Assembly (NCBI RefSeq): GCF_907164915.1
Contig: NC_061862.1
Location: 65,474,228-65,538,227, forward strand
Origin: Impatiens glandulifera
Taxonomy: Eukaryota > Streptophyta > Magnoliopsida > Ericales > Balsaminaceae
Direction of reading: 5' to 3'
DNA: 64,000 nt
A model generated the notes under the pieces. That model did no database searches, had not been told where the DNA came from, and saw nothing but the letters and a program-made list of their open reading frames with translations. A program made the position numbers and the translations under genes. This document shows, piece after piece, positions 1 to 10,402 of this stretch (its first letter is position 1; each line of letters begins with the position of its first letter).

Positions 1-19
1 TGAATCACTACTAGATTCG

Positions 20-208
20 TTGTACCCTGGGAGACAACAATCTACGATAAGCTCCAACACAAACGGGAGACGGTGGAACTGTTTTAAGGGAAATGTGTTA
101 AGCACATGCCTCGAATCAACATCTCAATCGGTGATTTCGTTCTTTGTATATCTTATTTATTTTTATTTATTTGTAACACTATTTTATATATATTTTCTGT
201 TATTTTAA
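20..208 (+). other. Open frame of unknown origin at left edge
   Basis: A 62-codon open frame runs off the left edge side of the window. Its first half (about 40 codons) has balanced composition, while the second half is low-complexity F/Y/L-rich sequence translated from AT-rich DNA. The first ~140 bases are visibly less AT-rich than what follows, so they may be the end of a gene or transposon that starts outside the window. I do not recognise the peptide and do not assign a function. Confidence 0.15.
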
Positions 209-251
209 GACAAGAAAACTAACCAAATTAACTTGGAAATGCCTTTGAGGG

Positions 252-1830
252 TTGTTGTGATAGTGATTCATGTTATCATAATTTTGATTATAGTATGTCT
301 TAGGTTTTTGTGTTTATTAAAGATGGCATTATTTTTTTTTATTTGTGATATACTTTAATTATTTATTCTCATTTTCTTGGGATAAGGGGAATTCGAAATT
401 CCTTTAATTTGTTTGAATGATTAGTTGTGGATATTATGGTGATCTTGCTATTGAGTACAATCAAATCAAGCCAACAATATGATGGTCGAAAATACATGGA
501 CGGATCAATTCGTAACAACATGGTACTATTAATTAATCTTTGGTTTTTACAAATGTTTTAATTAATTTTTTATTCATTTTTACATAAATATTTTATCTCT
601 AAAACAAAATATAATTTTAATTTGAGTTTTTAAAATATATAAAGTATTATATTTTTATATTAAAATTTATTATTTAATATGATTATAAAAATTTCATATG
701 TACTATTTTTTATTTTATATCAACATTTAAATTTACATTAAAAATATTATATATTTTATTTATATATTAAAATATTAATTTAATTTATTATTATTTTTAA
801 TGTCATTATGAACAATATATATTATATAAATAAATACGAAAAATAAGTCCATCCCAAAAGACCTGAGCTAGTCATCCGTATAAAATATTGACCTTTTTGG
901 GTTTTAGGGGTTTTGGAGTAGAATGAACTTAAATGATCTATTTGTTATTGCATTGATATTTTTTTTTTAAAAAAAAATATATTGAAGAATTGTAACTTGA
1001 TGTATTTGTTTAGTTTTTTTTTTTTTCTATGAATGATTTTTCTTTTTATGAATATACAACTTTTGATACATGTAATGTATGTTTTACATGATCAATTTCA
1101 TATGTGATTAAGGTGAATCAAATCAGAGGCAAAAAAATATGTCGAATATTGTCGGTACCATACATTAACTAAAAATATTGAGCCAAAAACTCCAAATTTC
1201 TTTATATGCAGTTCATTAAACATAAAGATAGAATGCATGTTTTATAACACATTTGTCTACAGTTTAAGTCTTTTACTATGAATCTAGAACCATGTTTTGA
1301 AAATTAACATAGAAATGGAAATTTGTTGTGATAGTGATTCATGTCAGACATTTGTCATAATTTTGATTAGAGTATGTCTTAATTAATTATGTCTTTCCCT
1401 TTTCAAATTTCGGAAATCATACATTATAAAGGTGCATTATTCATTTTTAATTGTGATGTGCTTTAATTATTTATTCTCAATTTCTGGAGACAACCGGAAT
1501 TCCAAATTCTTTTAGTTTGTTTCAAAGATGAGTCGTGAATATTGTGGTGATTGTGTTAATGAGTACAATCAAGTCGCAACATCTTGATGTGGGATTGAGC
1601 AATATAAATTCATCATATTGTGATGGTGGATATACATGGGCGGATTAGTTCGTAACAACATGCTACTATTAATCTTTCATTCTTAAAATTTTTTTAATTA
1701 ATCTTCTATACATTTTTACATAAATATTTTATATCTAAAAAATATATAATTTTAATTTGAGTTTTTAAATACATAAATTATTATATTTTTATATTAAAAA
1801 ATATTATTTAATGTGATTATAAAATTTTCA
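252..1830. repeat. Diverged direct repeat pair about 1.07 kb apart
   Basis: Two stretches, about 252-690 and 1322-1830, are diverged direct copies of each other. Shared blocks in the same order include TTGTGATAGTGATTCATG, TTTAATTATTTATTCTCA, TGAGTACAATCAA, TTCGTAACAACATG and a long AT-rich tail. The second copy has small insertions, for example between the first two blocks and before the ATGG block. No coding capacity is seen. It may be two copies of an unnamed non-coding transposon, or one tandem duplication that decayed. Confidence 0.55.
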
Positions 1831-2779
1831 TCCCACGTCGGATTCGTCATCTTGTTTTGTTGCCTCTTATGGGAAACCCTTGATGATTCAAATCCATTTT
1901 TAAATGAGGCGTCGTCGTTGTAGAAACATGAAAAGGAATCAATAAGTATTAAGAATGAACATTAAATGGATTAATCTGAAATTCAATTCGAACTAAATCT
2001 GAAATACTAATTCGAATTTGTTATTTCTTATTGTATTGAGTTCGGATTTAATTGAATTTAGATTTCAATAAATACTGATTGGATAATGATTATCCAAATA
2101 TTCAAATAAAATATATTTTTCATATTGTTTTCTTATTTCACCACAATATATTATTATTTTTTACTTCTTTTTTGCAATATTTTTTTTTTGTTTTACGCAA
2201 TAAGGATTTTTTTCCGGTAACTATATAATTGGATAAATAAAATATTATTATAAATAAACAAAATATATTATTAAAAAATTAACTACAATTTTTTTTATGT
2301 AACTAAGTGACCTATAATTAATATATATTAAAAATTAACAAATTTAAAAGGAAATTAAATAAATATATTAATCAATTAGATAAAAAATATATTAAATTGA
2401 ATTATCTAAACCATGTTCAATCAAATCTATATTAATCAATATTACGGATTAAATTAATAAAATTTGGATTTAATATGAATAAGATAAAACAAATTAGATT
2501 TAAACATTTGTTCGCCCTACTAAAGATATTTTATATTATGAATTGAGAAAATTATTTTTCAATAGTTGTTTCAACCCGTCTCGAGTCTCTCGACACAGGA
2601 TGAGACAAACTGTCGTCTAGATCACCCAATACCCTTTCAAAAATTAAAAAATAAATAAGTTAGTTAATATTTTTTAACGATATAATGTTATATGTCTCAA
2701 ATGTTACTTAAAATACAAATATATATATATTAAAAAAACATTAAATAAAGTCAGCTTATTTTCACGGGCTAAAACTCGG
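1831..2779. other. Gene-free AT-rich intergenic DNA
   Basis: No convincing coding region, RNA gene or recognisable element is seen here. The stretch is very AT-rich with many homopolymer runs. A short GC-richer island lies near 2575-2635. Confidence 0.5.
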
Positions 2780-3113
2780 TCACCGAATCAACTCCTCTTC
2801 CCGTGCGGCACTAGTCAAGATTGTCTCAATCCTAGCTAATCAGCATCTTAAAGATGCAAGAAAAAAGGAATACTTTGAGAAATAAATAGCTTAGAGAATA
2901 TCTTGTTTATTGCTGGTTGTTTACAAGTGTGAGGTACCAGACTTGTTTATATACAAGTGGAGAGATCTTTCTAGATCCTCCTTGACCTGGTGTATTCTAG
3001 ACACTTCTATTATCTACCTAGACCTAATAACTCATAGAAAAATCTAGAGAGTTCTACTATCTACCTAGTTTTAGGAACTTCTAGAGAATTTTAGAGAGAT
3101 TCATCATCTAAGG
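2780..3113 (-). mobile_element. LTR-like fragment, probably Ty3/gypsy
   Basis: This segment is less AT-rich than its surroundings. Read on the minus strand it resembles the middle and end of a plant LTR: a TATATAAACAAG-type promoter element near 2950, then a leader-like region. Repeated CTTCTAGAGAATT-type motifs occur at its inner edge (near 3075) and again at about 8931, on the far side of the copia element. The gypsy gag fragment at 8985-9490 has the same orientation, so this may be the 3' LTR of that element with the pol region lost. Boundaries are inferred. Confidence 0.35.
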
Positions 3114-3708
3114 GTGGGAAAAAATACCGATATTAAAGGTATATCGAAAATACCATACCGTAATATATCGAAAATATCGATTTTTAAGGTATACCGAAAA
3201 AAGGTAAGGTATGATACAGATACCGAAATTATTGGTACAATAAAGGTATGAGATTTTTAAAATTTTGGTATATCGAGATATACCTAAATACCGAAATAGT
3301 ATTTATAAGTTAAAATATATATAAATATATATATATATAATATTTATAAGAAAATAATTAAATAAATTTAGTATTAATTTAATTATAAAAATATAATTTT
3401 TGAATAATATCAAAATATAATTATATTGAAATTTTATTCTATATGTCTCTCTACTTTACCGATGAGATTGATTTTTTTAAGTTAATATGTTTTTTAGGTA
3501 TCAAATGTATAATATCGATACCGTACCGAAATTAAGGTATACCAAAATGAAGGTAATGTAAAAGTAAGCATTTTTTGTATACCGAACTTAAGGTATATCG
3601 AAATCAAGGTATACCGAAATCAAGGTAAGGTAAATGTATGCATTTTTTACATACCGAAATTTTAGGTAAGGTATAAGGTATGGATAAAACATTAAGGTAT
3701 ACCGTACC
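3114..3708. repeat. Dispersed repeat rich in ATACCGAAAT motifs
   Basis: A degenerate repeat made of alternating AAGGTATACCGAAAT and AAGGTATATCGAAA motifs around an AT-rich core. It begins with AAGGGTGGGAAAAAATACC, like the ends of some plant hAT-like non-autonomous elements. It stops abruptly where the copia LTR begins at 3709. A diverged second copy lies at about 21692-22832, and a small reverse-oriented piece at about 30179-30310. Confidence 0.55.
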
Positions 3709-4207
3709 TGTTGGGTTTTGCAACAACAAAACTATGGATCTTCTTCGAAATCAAACCTGTCACAAATCAGTTTCCAAATCGTCTATGACGATAAACAGAT
3801 TACGAAGACTGAAATAGCACAAAGCAATAAACGAGAACACAATATACGTGGTTCGGTCAAAATCGACCTACGTCCACGGGTGGGATAAGTTTCACTAAAT
3901 CAAACAAATGTCAATAGTAGAAACTTACATGCCCTGCTCTCAAATGAAAGAAGTGATTACACTAGGAATGATTGGACTACTCCACAATTAAAAGCTCCCC
4001 CAATCTCTCTCTCTAGATCAGCCAAAGAACAAGAATAAGAAGAAAACCAGAAAACCCTAGATCTGTAATTCACTCTCTCTTAACCTTGCTCTGTTATGAT
4101 AAAAATACCCAAAAAGTATTTATACTCTAACCCGTTTTCATAAAATAAAACCCTGACCCGTTTACCCGGAATTTAAAACCCGCCCGCAATGGCAAGGAAC
4201 ATCAACA
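3709..4207 (-). repeat. 3' LTR of the copia element
   Basis: 499 bases, the same length as the partner at 8423-8921, with which it aligns end to end with scattered substitutions and short indels. It is terminated by TGTTG/CAACA. The element reads on the minus strand, so this left copy is its 3' LTR. Confidence 0.92.
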
Positions 4208-4221
4208 ATTCTCCCCCTTCC
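4208..4221 (-). other. Polypurine tract of the copia element
   Basis: On the minus strand a purine-rich stretch, GGAAGGGGGAGAAT, directly abuts the start of the 3' LTR (TGTTGATG). That is the expected place for the plus-strand primer of an LTR retrotransposon. Confidence 0.8.
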
Positions 4222-4253
4222 GAGCCATGGGAGAATGTTGCTATAAACATTCA

Positions 4254-7200
4254 TCATCGTGACGCTTCTTCCAGAACCATTCCGGCTTTGGCACAACATA
4301 TCTCATGATTGCCTCTAGGCAAGCCCTTTGTCATCATATCTGACCCGTTCTCATCTGTATGCACTTTCTCCAAGTATAACTCCTTCTTCTCGAGCACTTC
4401 ACGGATCCAATGGTACCTTCTTTGGATGTGTTTTGAACGTGAATGGAAACTTGGATTCTTGCTCACATGTATAGCACTTTGTGAGTCACTAAACACCACA
4501 AACCTGTCTTGTGCAATGCTTATTTCTTTCAACAATTCTTTCATCCATTTCATTTCCTTACAACATTCAGTAATGGTAATATATTCAGCTTCTGTAGTAG
4601 ACAAAGCAACACATTTCTATAGACGAGACTGTCATGATACAGCTCCTCCTCCAAAAGTAAACAAATACCCTGAAGTTGATCTCATTGTGTCAATATCACC
4701 ACTCATATCAGAATCAGAAAACCCTTCAACATGTGGCTTTCTAGTACCATAACACAAAGCGTATTTGGAGGTCCCTCGAAGATATCTCATTAGCCACTTA
4801 ACCGCTTCCCAGTGTGTCTTACCAGGATTTGAAAGAAAACGACTAAGTACTCCAACCGCATGAGCTATATCTGGTCTTGTACAGACCATTGCATACATCA
4901 GACTGCCTATTGCTGAAGCATATGGAACACTGCACATTTCTTGTCTTTCCTCTTCATCATTGGGAGACATTGTCTTGTTTATTTTCAAGTGTGTAGCCAA
5001 TGGACAAGCAATTGGCTTTACCTTGTCCATACAGAATCGTTTTAGAATCTTCTCAATATATCTCTCTTGAGATAATCATAGCCTTTTCTTCACCCGATCA
5101 CGAATGACCTGCATTCCAAGAATTTGTCTTGCTTGACCCAAGTCTTTTATCTCAAAAGACTTAGCCAAATCCTTTTTCAACTTGGCAATCTTGAGCTTGT
5201 CTCTCCCAACAATCAGCATGTCATCAACATATAGGAGAAGTATAATAAAATCATTAGAAGCAAACTTTTGCACAAAGACACAGTGATCTGTAGACGTCTT
5301 CATGTACCCATGGATTATTATGAACGACTCAAACTTAAGATATCACTGCATTGGTGCTTGCTTCAAACCGTATAGACTTTTGACAAGTTTGCACACCTTG
5401 CTTTCCTCACCTTTCTTATTGTAACCTTCAGGTTGCTCCATATAAACATCTTCATCCAAATCACCATGGAGAAATGCAGTCTTGACATCAAGCTGTTCAA
5501 CCTTAAGATCCATACAAGCAGCTAGACTTAACACCACTCGGATAGAAGTCATCTTCACTACCGGTGAGAAAATCTCATCATAATCGATTTCATGCCTCTG
5601 GCCAAAACCTTTGACAACCAGCCTAGCCTTGTATCTTGTCTTGCTATCATCACCTTCTTGCTTGATTTTGTACACCCATTTATTTTGTAATACTTTTCTG
5701 TTCTTTGGTCTTTCAACTAGATCATATGTGTCATTTTTCAGCAATGACTTCATCTCTTCATCCATGGCAGCTAGCCACTCTTTCTTATGAGCATCCTCAA
5801 GAGCCTCCTTATAGCATATAGGCTCCCCACAATTAGTTAGAAGGACATACTCTGTAGTAGGGTACTTAGAACTTGATCTTTTCTCCCTAGTAGACCTCCT
5901 AAGTACCTCTGTTTGTTGATTCTGTTGATTTCCATCTTCATGTTGAACTTCAAAATCAACCTCAACATTATCACCAAGATCAGTTTCAATATTAGTATCA
6001 TTTCCATGGCCTATAGCTTGACCCTGAGGAACATCATCATCACTATCTAAGTCTGAAGCTACACGTGGCCTTGTCTCCTCAACATCATGAGACAACTCAA
6101 GACCAGAAAGGTCATGTATGTATGCATCAAGTTTTTCACCATCTTCAAAATTCTCAATAGTCTGATCTTCAAGGAATACCACATCCCGGCTTCTCAAAAC
6201 CTTCTTGTCAACTAGGTCATAACACCTGTATCCCCACTTTTCATCACCATACCCCAAAAATATACATTGCCTGGTTTTTGCATCTAGCTTATACCTCTCA
6301 TGTTTTGGAACATGCACAAAAGCTCTACAACCAAAAACACGTAAATAGTCATAATTAACATCTTTACCTGACCAGACGCTTTCTGCACACTTATTATTCA
6401 ATGGCTTGGAGGGAGAACGGTTGATCACATACACTGTAGTGATCATGGATTTAGCCTAGAAATGCTTAGCCAACCTGGCATAGGAGAGCATACTCCTCAT
6501 TCGTTCTAACATTGTTCTATTCATCCTCGTTGCCACACCATTTTGTTGTGGAGTCTTGGGCACAGTCTGTTCATGTCGAATACCCTACTCTTTGCAATAA
6601 TCATCAAATGAGCCTATGTACTCTCCCCCATTATCTGACCGCACCCTCATCAGTTTTCTTCTTGTCTCTCTTTCAACCAGCTTGTGAAAGACCTCAAACC
6701 ATGCTGCAACCTCATCCTTGAACTTTATAGCACAAGCCCAAACCTTCCTAGATGCATCGTCTATGAAGGTTACAAAATAGGAAGCACCGCCTATGGATTT
6801 AATCTTCATAGGACCACAAACATCTATATGGACCAGTTCAAGGACATTCTTTTTCAGTTCAACTTTTGACTTACTGAAAGAGACTCTGTTCTGCTTACCC
6901 TTCAAGCAATGCTCACAATTTTCAAGATGAGCATCCTTGAGATTCAGCAACTCATTCTTCTTGATCAAAACATTCAGCCCTTTTTCACTAATGTGACATA
7001 ATCTCTTGTGCCACAACTCAAAGGATGACTCCATCAAAACAGAATATGCCGCATCATAGACAATTTTCAAATTTGTCTTATATAAGGAACAACATTTCAT
7101 ACCTCGTGCAACAACCAATGAACCCTTGCTTAGCTTCCATGCTCCACCACTGAAAACATTATGGTAGCCTCCATCATCGAGCTTACCTGCTGAAATCAAA

Positions 7201-8322
7201 TTCATTCTCAAATCAAGAACATGTCTTACATCTCTCAATGTCAGGAAGCAGCCCATGTTTGTCTCGATTCTAACATCACCAAGACCAACTATCTTGGACA
7301 CACCACTGTTACTCATGCGAACCTCACCATAATCACCAACTTTGTAGGATTGGAAGTAACCTTTGTGTGGAGTAATATGGAATGAAGCACCTGTGTCAAC
7401 AATCCATGCTGTTTCATTTGAAGATGTGCTAAGATAGGAGTCTTGACAGTTAGAAGCATATGTCAGTTCACCATCTGAAGCATAAGCAGATGTATCTGCA
7501 CTCTGTTCTTTCTTTTCTCTGGGCTTCATTGTACCCTTCGCTTTATCATTTTTAAATTTCCAGCACTCGTTTTTCCAGTGACCCATTTTGCCACAGTAAG
7601 GGCAAACACCATCCTTCTTTGGAGCTCTAGACTTGCTTCTAGACTTGCCTCTACTCGAACCACTTCTATTATTCTTTGATCTTCCTCTATCAGCCACCAA
7701 CATATCAGACTTAGAGGGTTTATCCCCCTTTTGATTCTCCTCATCAAGTAAGGAACTGGTGACAAATGCCATGTTGACTTTACCATTTGGTGCTGAGTTG
7801 CTGAGAGTGATAATAAGTGTCTCCCAACTTGCAGGAAAATATCTAAGGACTAAAAGTGCTTGCACCTCATCATCAAAGTTTATCTTCATACTACTCAGCT
7901 GATTCAAAATATTTTGAAATTCATTCAAGTGTTCAGCAATTGATTTATTATCAATATACTTTAGATTCACCAGCCTTCATACCAGTGCTGCTTTATTCCC
8001 TGCTGACCTCCCAGTAGAGAGCTTCAAGTTTGCTCCACACACCATACGCCGTAGTCTCATTCTCAACATGGTGCACAACATTTACACCAACCCAGGAACG
8101 AATAAAGCTGTAGGCCTTTCTATTTGTCTTTTTCCAATCAGCCTCTTTTATAGTCTCAGGTCTAACACCTTCATTTTCAATTGCTTCATTCAAATCATCT
8201 GAAACTAATAGATCACTAATCATCAGTTTCCATTTCCTGTAGTTTGTACCATTCAGACTCACCATGTCAGGTCTAGATTTCCCCATTATTACTGCCTTAA
8301 CAACTGACAAAAACCCCAGCAA
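4254..8322 (-). pseudogene. Copia gag-pol polyprotein, broken
   Basis: The polyprotein reads on the minus strand. Gag starts near 8322 (8322-7993) and is followed by a frameshift near 7980. The frame then stays the same from 7970 to 4254, broken by stops near 6585, 6449, 5340, 5073 and 4630. Visible landmarks in order are a CX2CX4HX4C zinc knuckle (CPYCGKMGHWKNEC), the protease motif DTGAS, an integrase HHCC finger (LWHKRLCH...CEHC), the integrase catalytic D, D and E within HIDVCGP, FIDDAS and SDNGGEY, the reverse-transcriptase block [11 protein letters not shown], the YVDD box, and the RNase H region STTEAEY. All copia domains are present, but no intact protein can be made. Host function is not expected. 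Confidence 0.93.
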
Positions 8323-8409
8323 AGAACCAGTTGATCTCTTCTATGAATTTTGCCAAATAACCAGTAGAGCACTCTGCTCCAATGTTAAAACAGATAATCA
8401 ATCAATACT

Positions 8410-8421
8410 GCTTTGATACCA
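8410..8421 (-). other. Primer-binding site (initiator tRNA-Met)
   Basis: Minus-strand TGGTATCAAAGC lies one base inside the 5' LTR. It matches the 3' end complement of plant initiator tRNA-Met (TGGTATCAGAGC) at 11 of 12 positions, which is the usual copia primer. Confidence 0.88.
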
Positions 8422-8422
8422 C

Positions 8423-8921
8423 TGTTGGGTTTTGCAACAGCAAAACTATGGATCTTCTTTGAAATCAAACCTGTAACAAATCAGTTTCCAAATCGTCTAT
8501 GACGATAAACAAATTACGAAGACTGAAATAGCACAAAGAAATAAACGAGAACACAATATACGTGGTTCGGTCAAAATCGATCTACGTCCACGGGAGGGAT
8601 AAGTTTCACTAAATCAAACAAATGTCAATAGTAGAAACTTACATGTCCTGCTCTCAAATGAAAGAAGTGATTACACTAGGAATGATTGGACTACTCCACA
8701 ATCAAAAGCTCCCCCAATCTCTCTCTCTGGATCAGCCAAAGAACAAGAAGAAGAAGAAACCCAGAAACCAGAAAACCCTAGATCTGTATCTCAACCTTGC
8801 TCTGTTATGAGAAAAATACCAAAAAATATATTTATACTCTAACTCGTTTTCATAAAAGAAAACTCTGACCCGTTTACCCGGAATTTAAAACCCGCCCGCA
8901 ATGGCATTATCATCATCTACA
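8423..8921 (-). repeat. 5' LTR of the copia element
   Basis: 499 bases, starting TGTTGGG on plus and ending ...TCTACA. It is nearly identical to 3709-4207. In the element's own orientation this is the promoter-bearing 5' LTR. Confidence 0.92.
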
Positions 8922-8984
8922 TATAACTAGAACTTCTAGAGAATTCTAAAGAGTTTCACAAAAGGGAAAAGTATACCAAAAATT

Positions 8985-9490
8985 GTTTCACGCCTCCTCC
9001 ACCATTGTAGTGCCATCTCTTGCAGGAAGAAATATGTTGTTTCTAACTTGGTACGATAATCAAGTATGCTTGATGCCCAAAAGTATTGTTCCATGTTCTA
9101 AAGGAAGTCCTCCACTTCCCTTGCACTCCTTGAGCCTTTAAACGGAGTTGGCTTGGGAAGATCCATCCGACGAGGTGCCGCACCTCGAAGTTCCCCTCCA
9201 TTCCACCCAATTCGACCCTCCATCGCATCGAGCCTCCCCATCATCTCCCTTCGAAGAGCGTCGATCATCGCATGGACTTTTACTCGAATTGTCTTGAGCA
9301 CTTCATTTCGGATATCATTAACTTCACCTCGAACCGATCTCACTTCGTCCAACACCGTCACCCCATCGGCCACCACGCTAAACATTTTGAGACCCTCCTA
9401 GTGCTCGCACATACCTTCTTTAAGTCGGGTCACCCGCGCTTCCATGTCATCACATCTCTCGACGGACTTGCCCCTCTTGGACGGATCCCT
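8985..9490 (-). pseudogene. Ty3/gypsy gag fragment
   Basis: The minus-strand frame gives a gag-like protein with the block MDLPKPTPFKG followed by SAREVEDFL, an in-frame stop (TAG near 9098), then NMEQYF...ETTYFFLQEMALQWW. The pattern of a conserved proline/lysine entry, YF, and a final A..WW is typical of the plant gypsy capsid domain. Upstream (9390-9540) there is more low-quality frame with a stop. Pol domains are absent: about 50 bases downstream the sequence turns into LTR-like DNA and then the copia element. It is a truncated, dead copy. Confidence 0.75.
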
Positions 9491-9559
9491 TGTCCTTCTG
9501 TTCGCATGAAGGGCTTCACATTTTTGGGTTTTGGTCACCACATTTAAATGGGTCGTGAC

Positions 9560-10402
9560 ATTATGTACCCAATTGTTGGAACGAATACCGGTTCAATTGC
9601 CCTTTTTAGGTTAAAGTAAGGTCCCTTTGAGGCATTAATCTTGGTGGAACTTGTTTGCCTAAAAAATGTATTTTATTCTCAATTCGGATAAACCTAGTGA
9701 GAATGAATATAAAAAAAAAGAATTGTGAGGTTCTTTAATTGCATTATTTGGAGTAGAGAATATCAATTGAATATTCAATATGATTGAAAAAAAACAAAAG
9801 GCTATGGTTAGCTTTCAAGCATGATTGCATGAATGGGGACATGAATGAGTTCTTGTAAGATTATTTTTAGGGACCACTCTCATTTTGATGATTTTGTTTG
9901 GGTTTTCTTAAATAATTGTATGATGTTAACTATTAAAATGATTTTTTTATTAAAAAAAAATTAATCAACTCAAAATAACAAGATAATCAACTCAAAATAA
10001 CAAGGAAACATACTAATTTTAACTTATGTACTTGTATAAGTTGTATAACTAGTTCACTTAGATATATTTATTAATAAAATATCATTTAAACATTTATACT
10101 AAAAAAAATAGGTTCATTTAATCTCTTTTAGTAAACAAAGTTAATTTTATTTTTTTATTTATATATTTATTAATTAACTCTATATTTTTATATTTTTCAT
10201 AAATTTTTTATTATTCTTCTATGAATATTTATTATTAATTATTTTAATTTATATTTCTTCTTTTTTTAATAATTTTTTCTTATATTAATATTGATTATTA
10301 ATTATTTTAAAATTATTTGATCTCAATGGTTAAATATAACCGTTACTTAACTTTCAATAACAAAAATCATTCAATACAAAAATAAATTAGTTATAATCAA
10401 GA
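9560..10402. other. AT-rich intergenic DNA
   Basis: No gene seen. A GC-richer tail of the gypsy fragment gives way near 9660 to AT-rich sequence. A perfect 21-bp tandem duplication (AATCAACTCAAAATAACAAG core) lies near 9961-10003. Confidence 0.5.

Larger units (their letters stand above)
3709..8921 (-). mobile_element. Ty1/copia LTR retrotransposon, decayed
   Basis: A complete but inactive copia element, transcribed on the minus strand. It has two 499-bp LTRs (3709-4207 and 8423-8921) that begin TGTTG and end CA. A primer-binding site matching initiator tRNA-Met adjoins the 5' LTR, and a purine tract adjoins the 3' LTR. The internal region keeps the copia order gag, protease, integrase, reverse transcriptase, RNase H, but carries a frameshift and several in-frame stops. 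The LTRs differ at only a few percent of positions by eye, so the insertion is fairly young. No 5-bp target duplication is visible: the left flank reads GTACC and the right flank TATAA. Confidence 0.93.

Noticed and set aside
4309..4752. 147-codon plus-strand open frame
   Set aside because: It lies antisense to the copia RNase H and reverse-transcriptase region and has no independent similarity.
9153..9547. Plus-strand open frames over the gypsy fragment
   Set aside because: They are antisense shadows of the minus-strand gag frame, which carries the recognisable family motifs.
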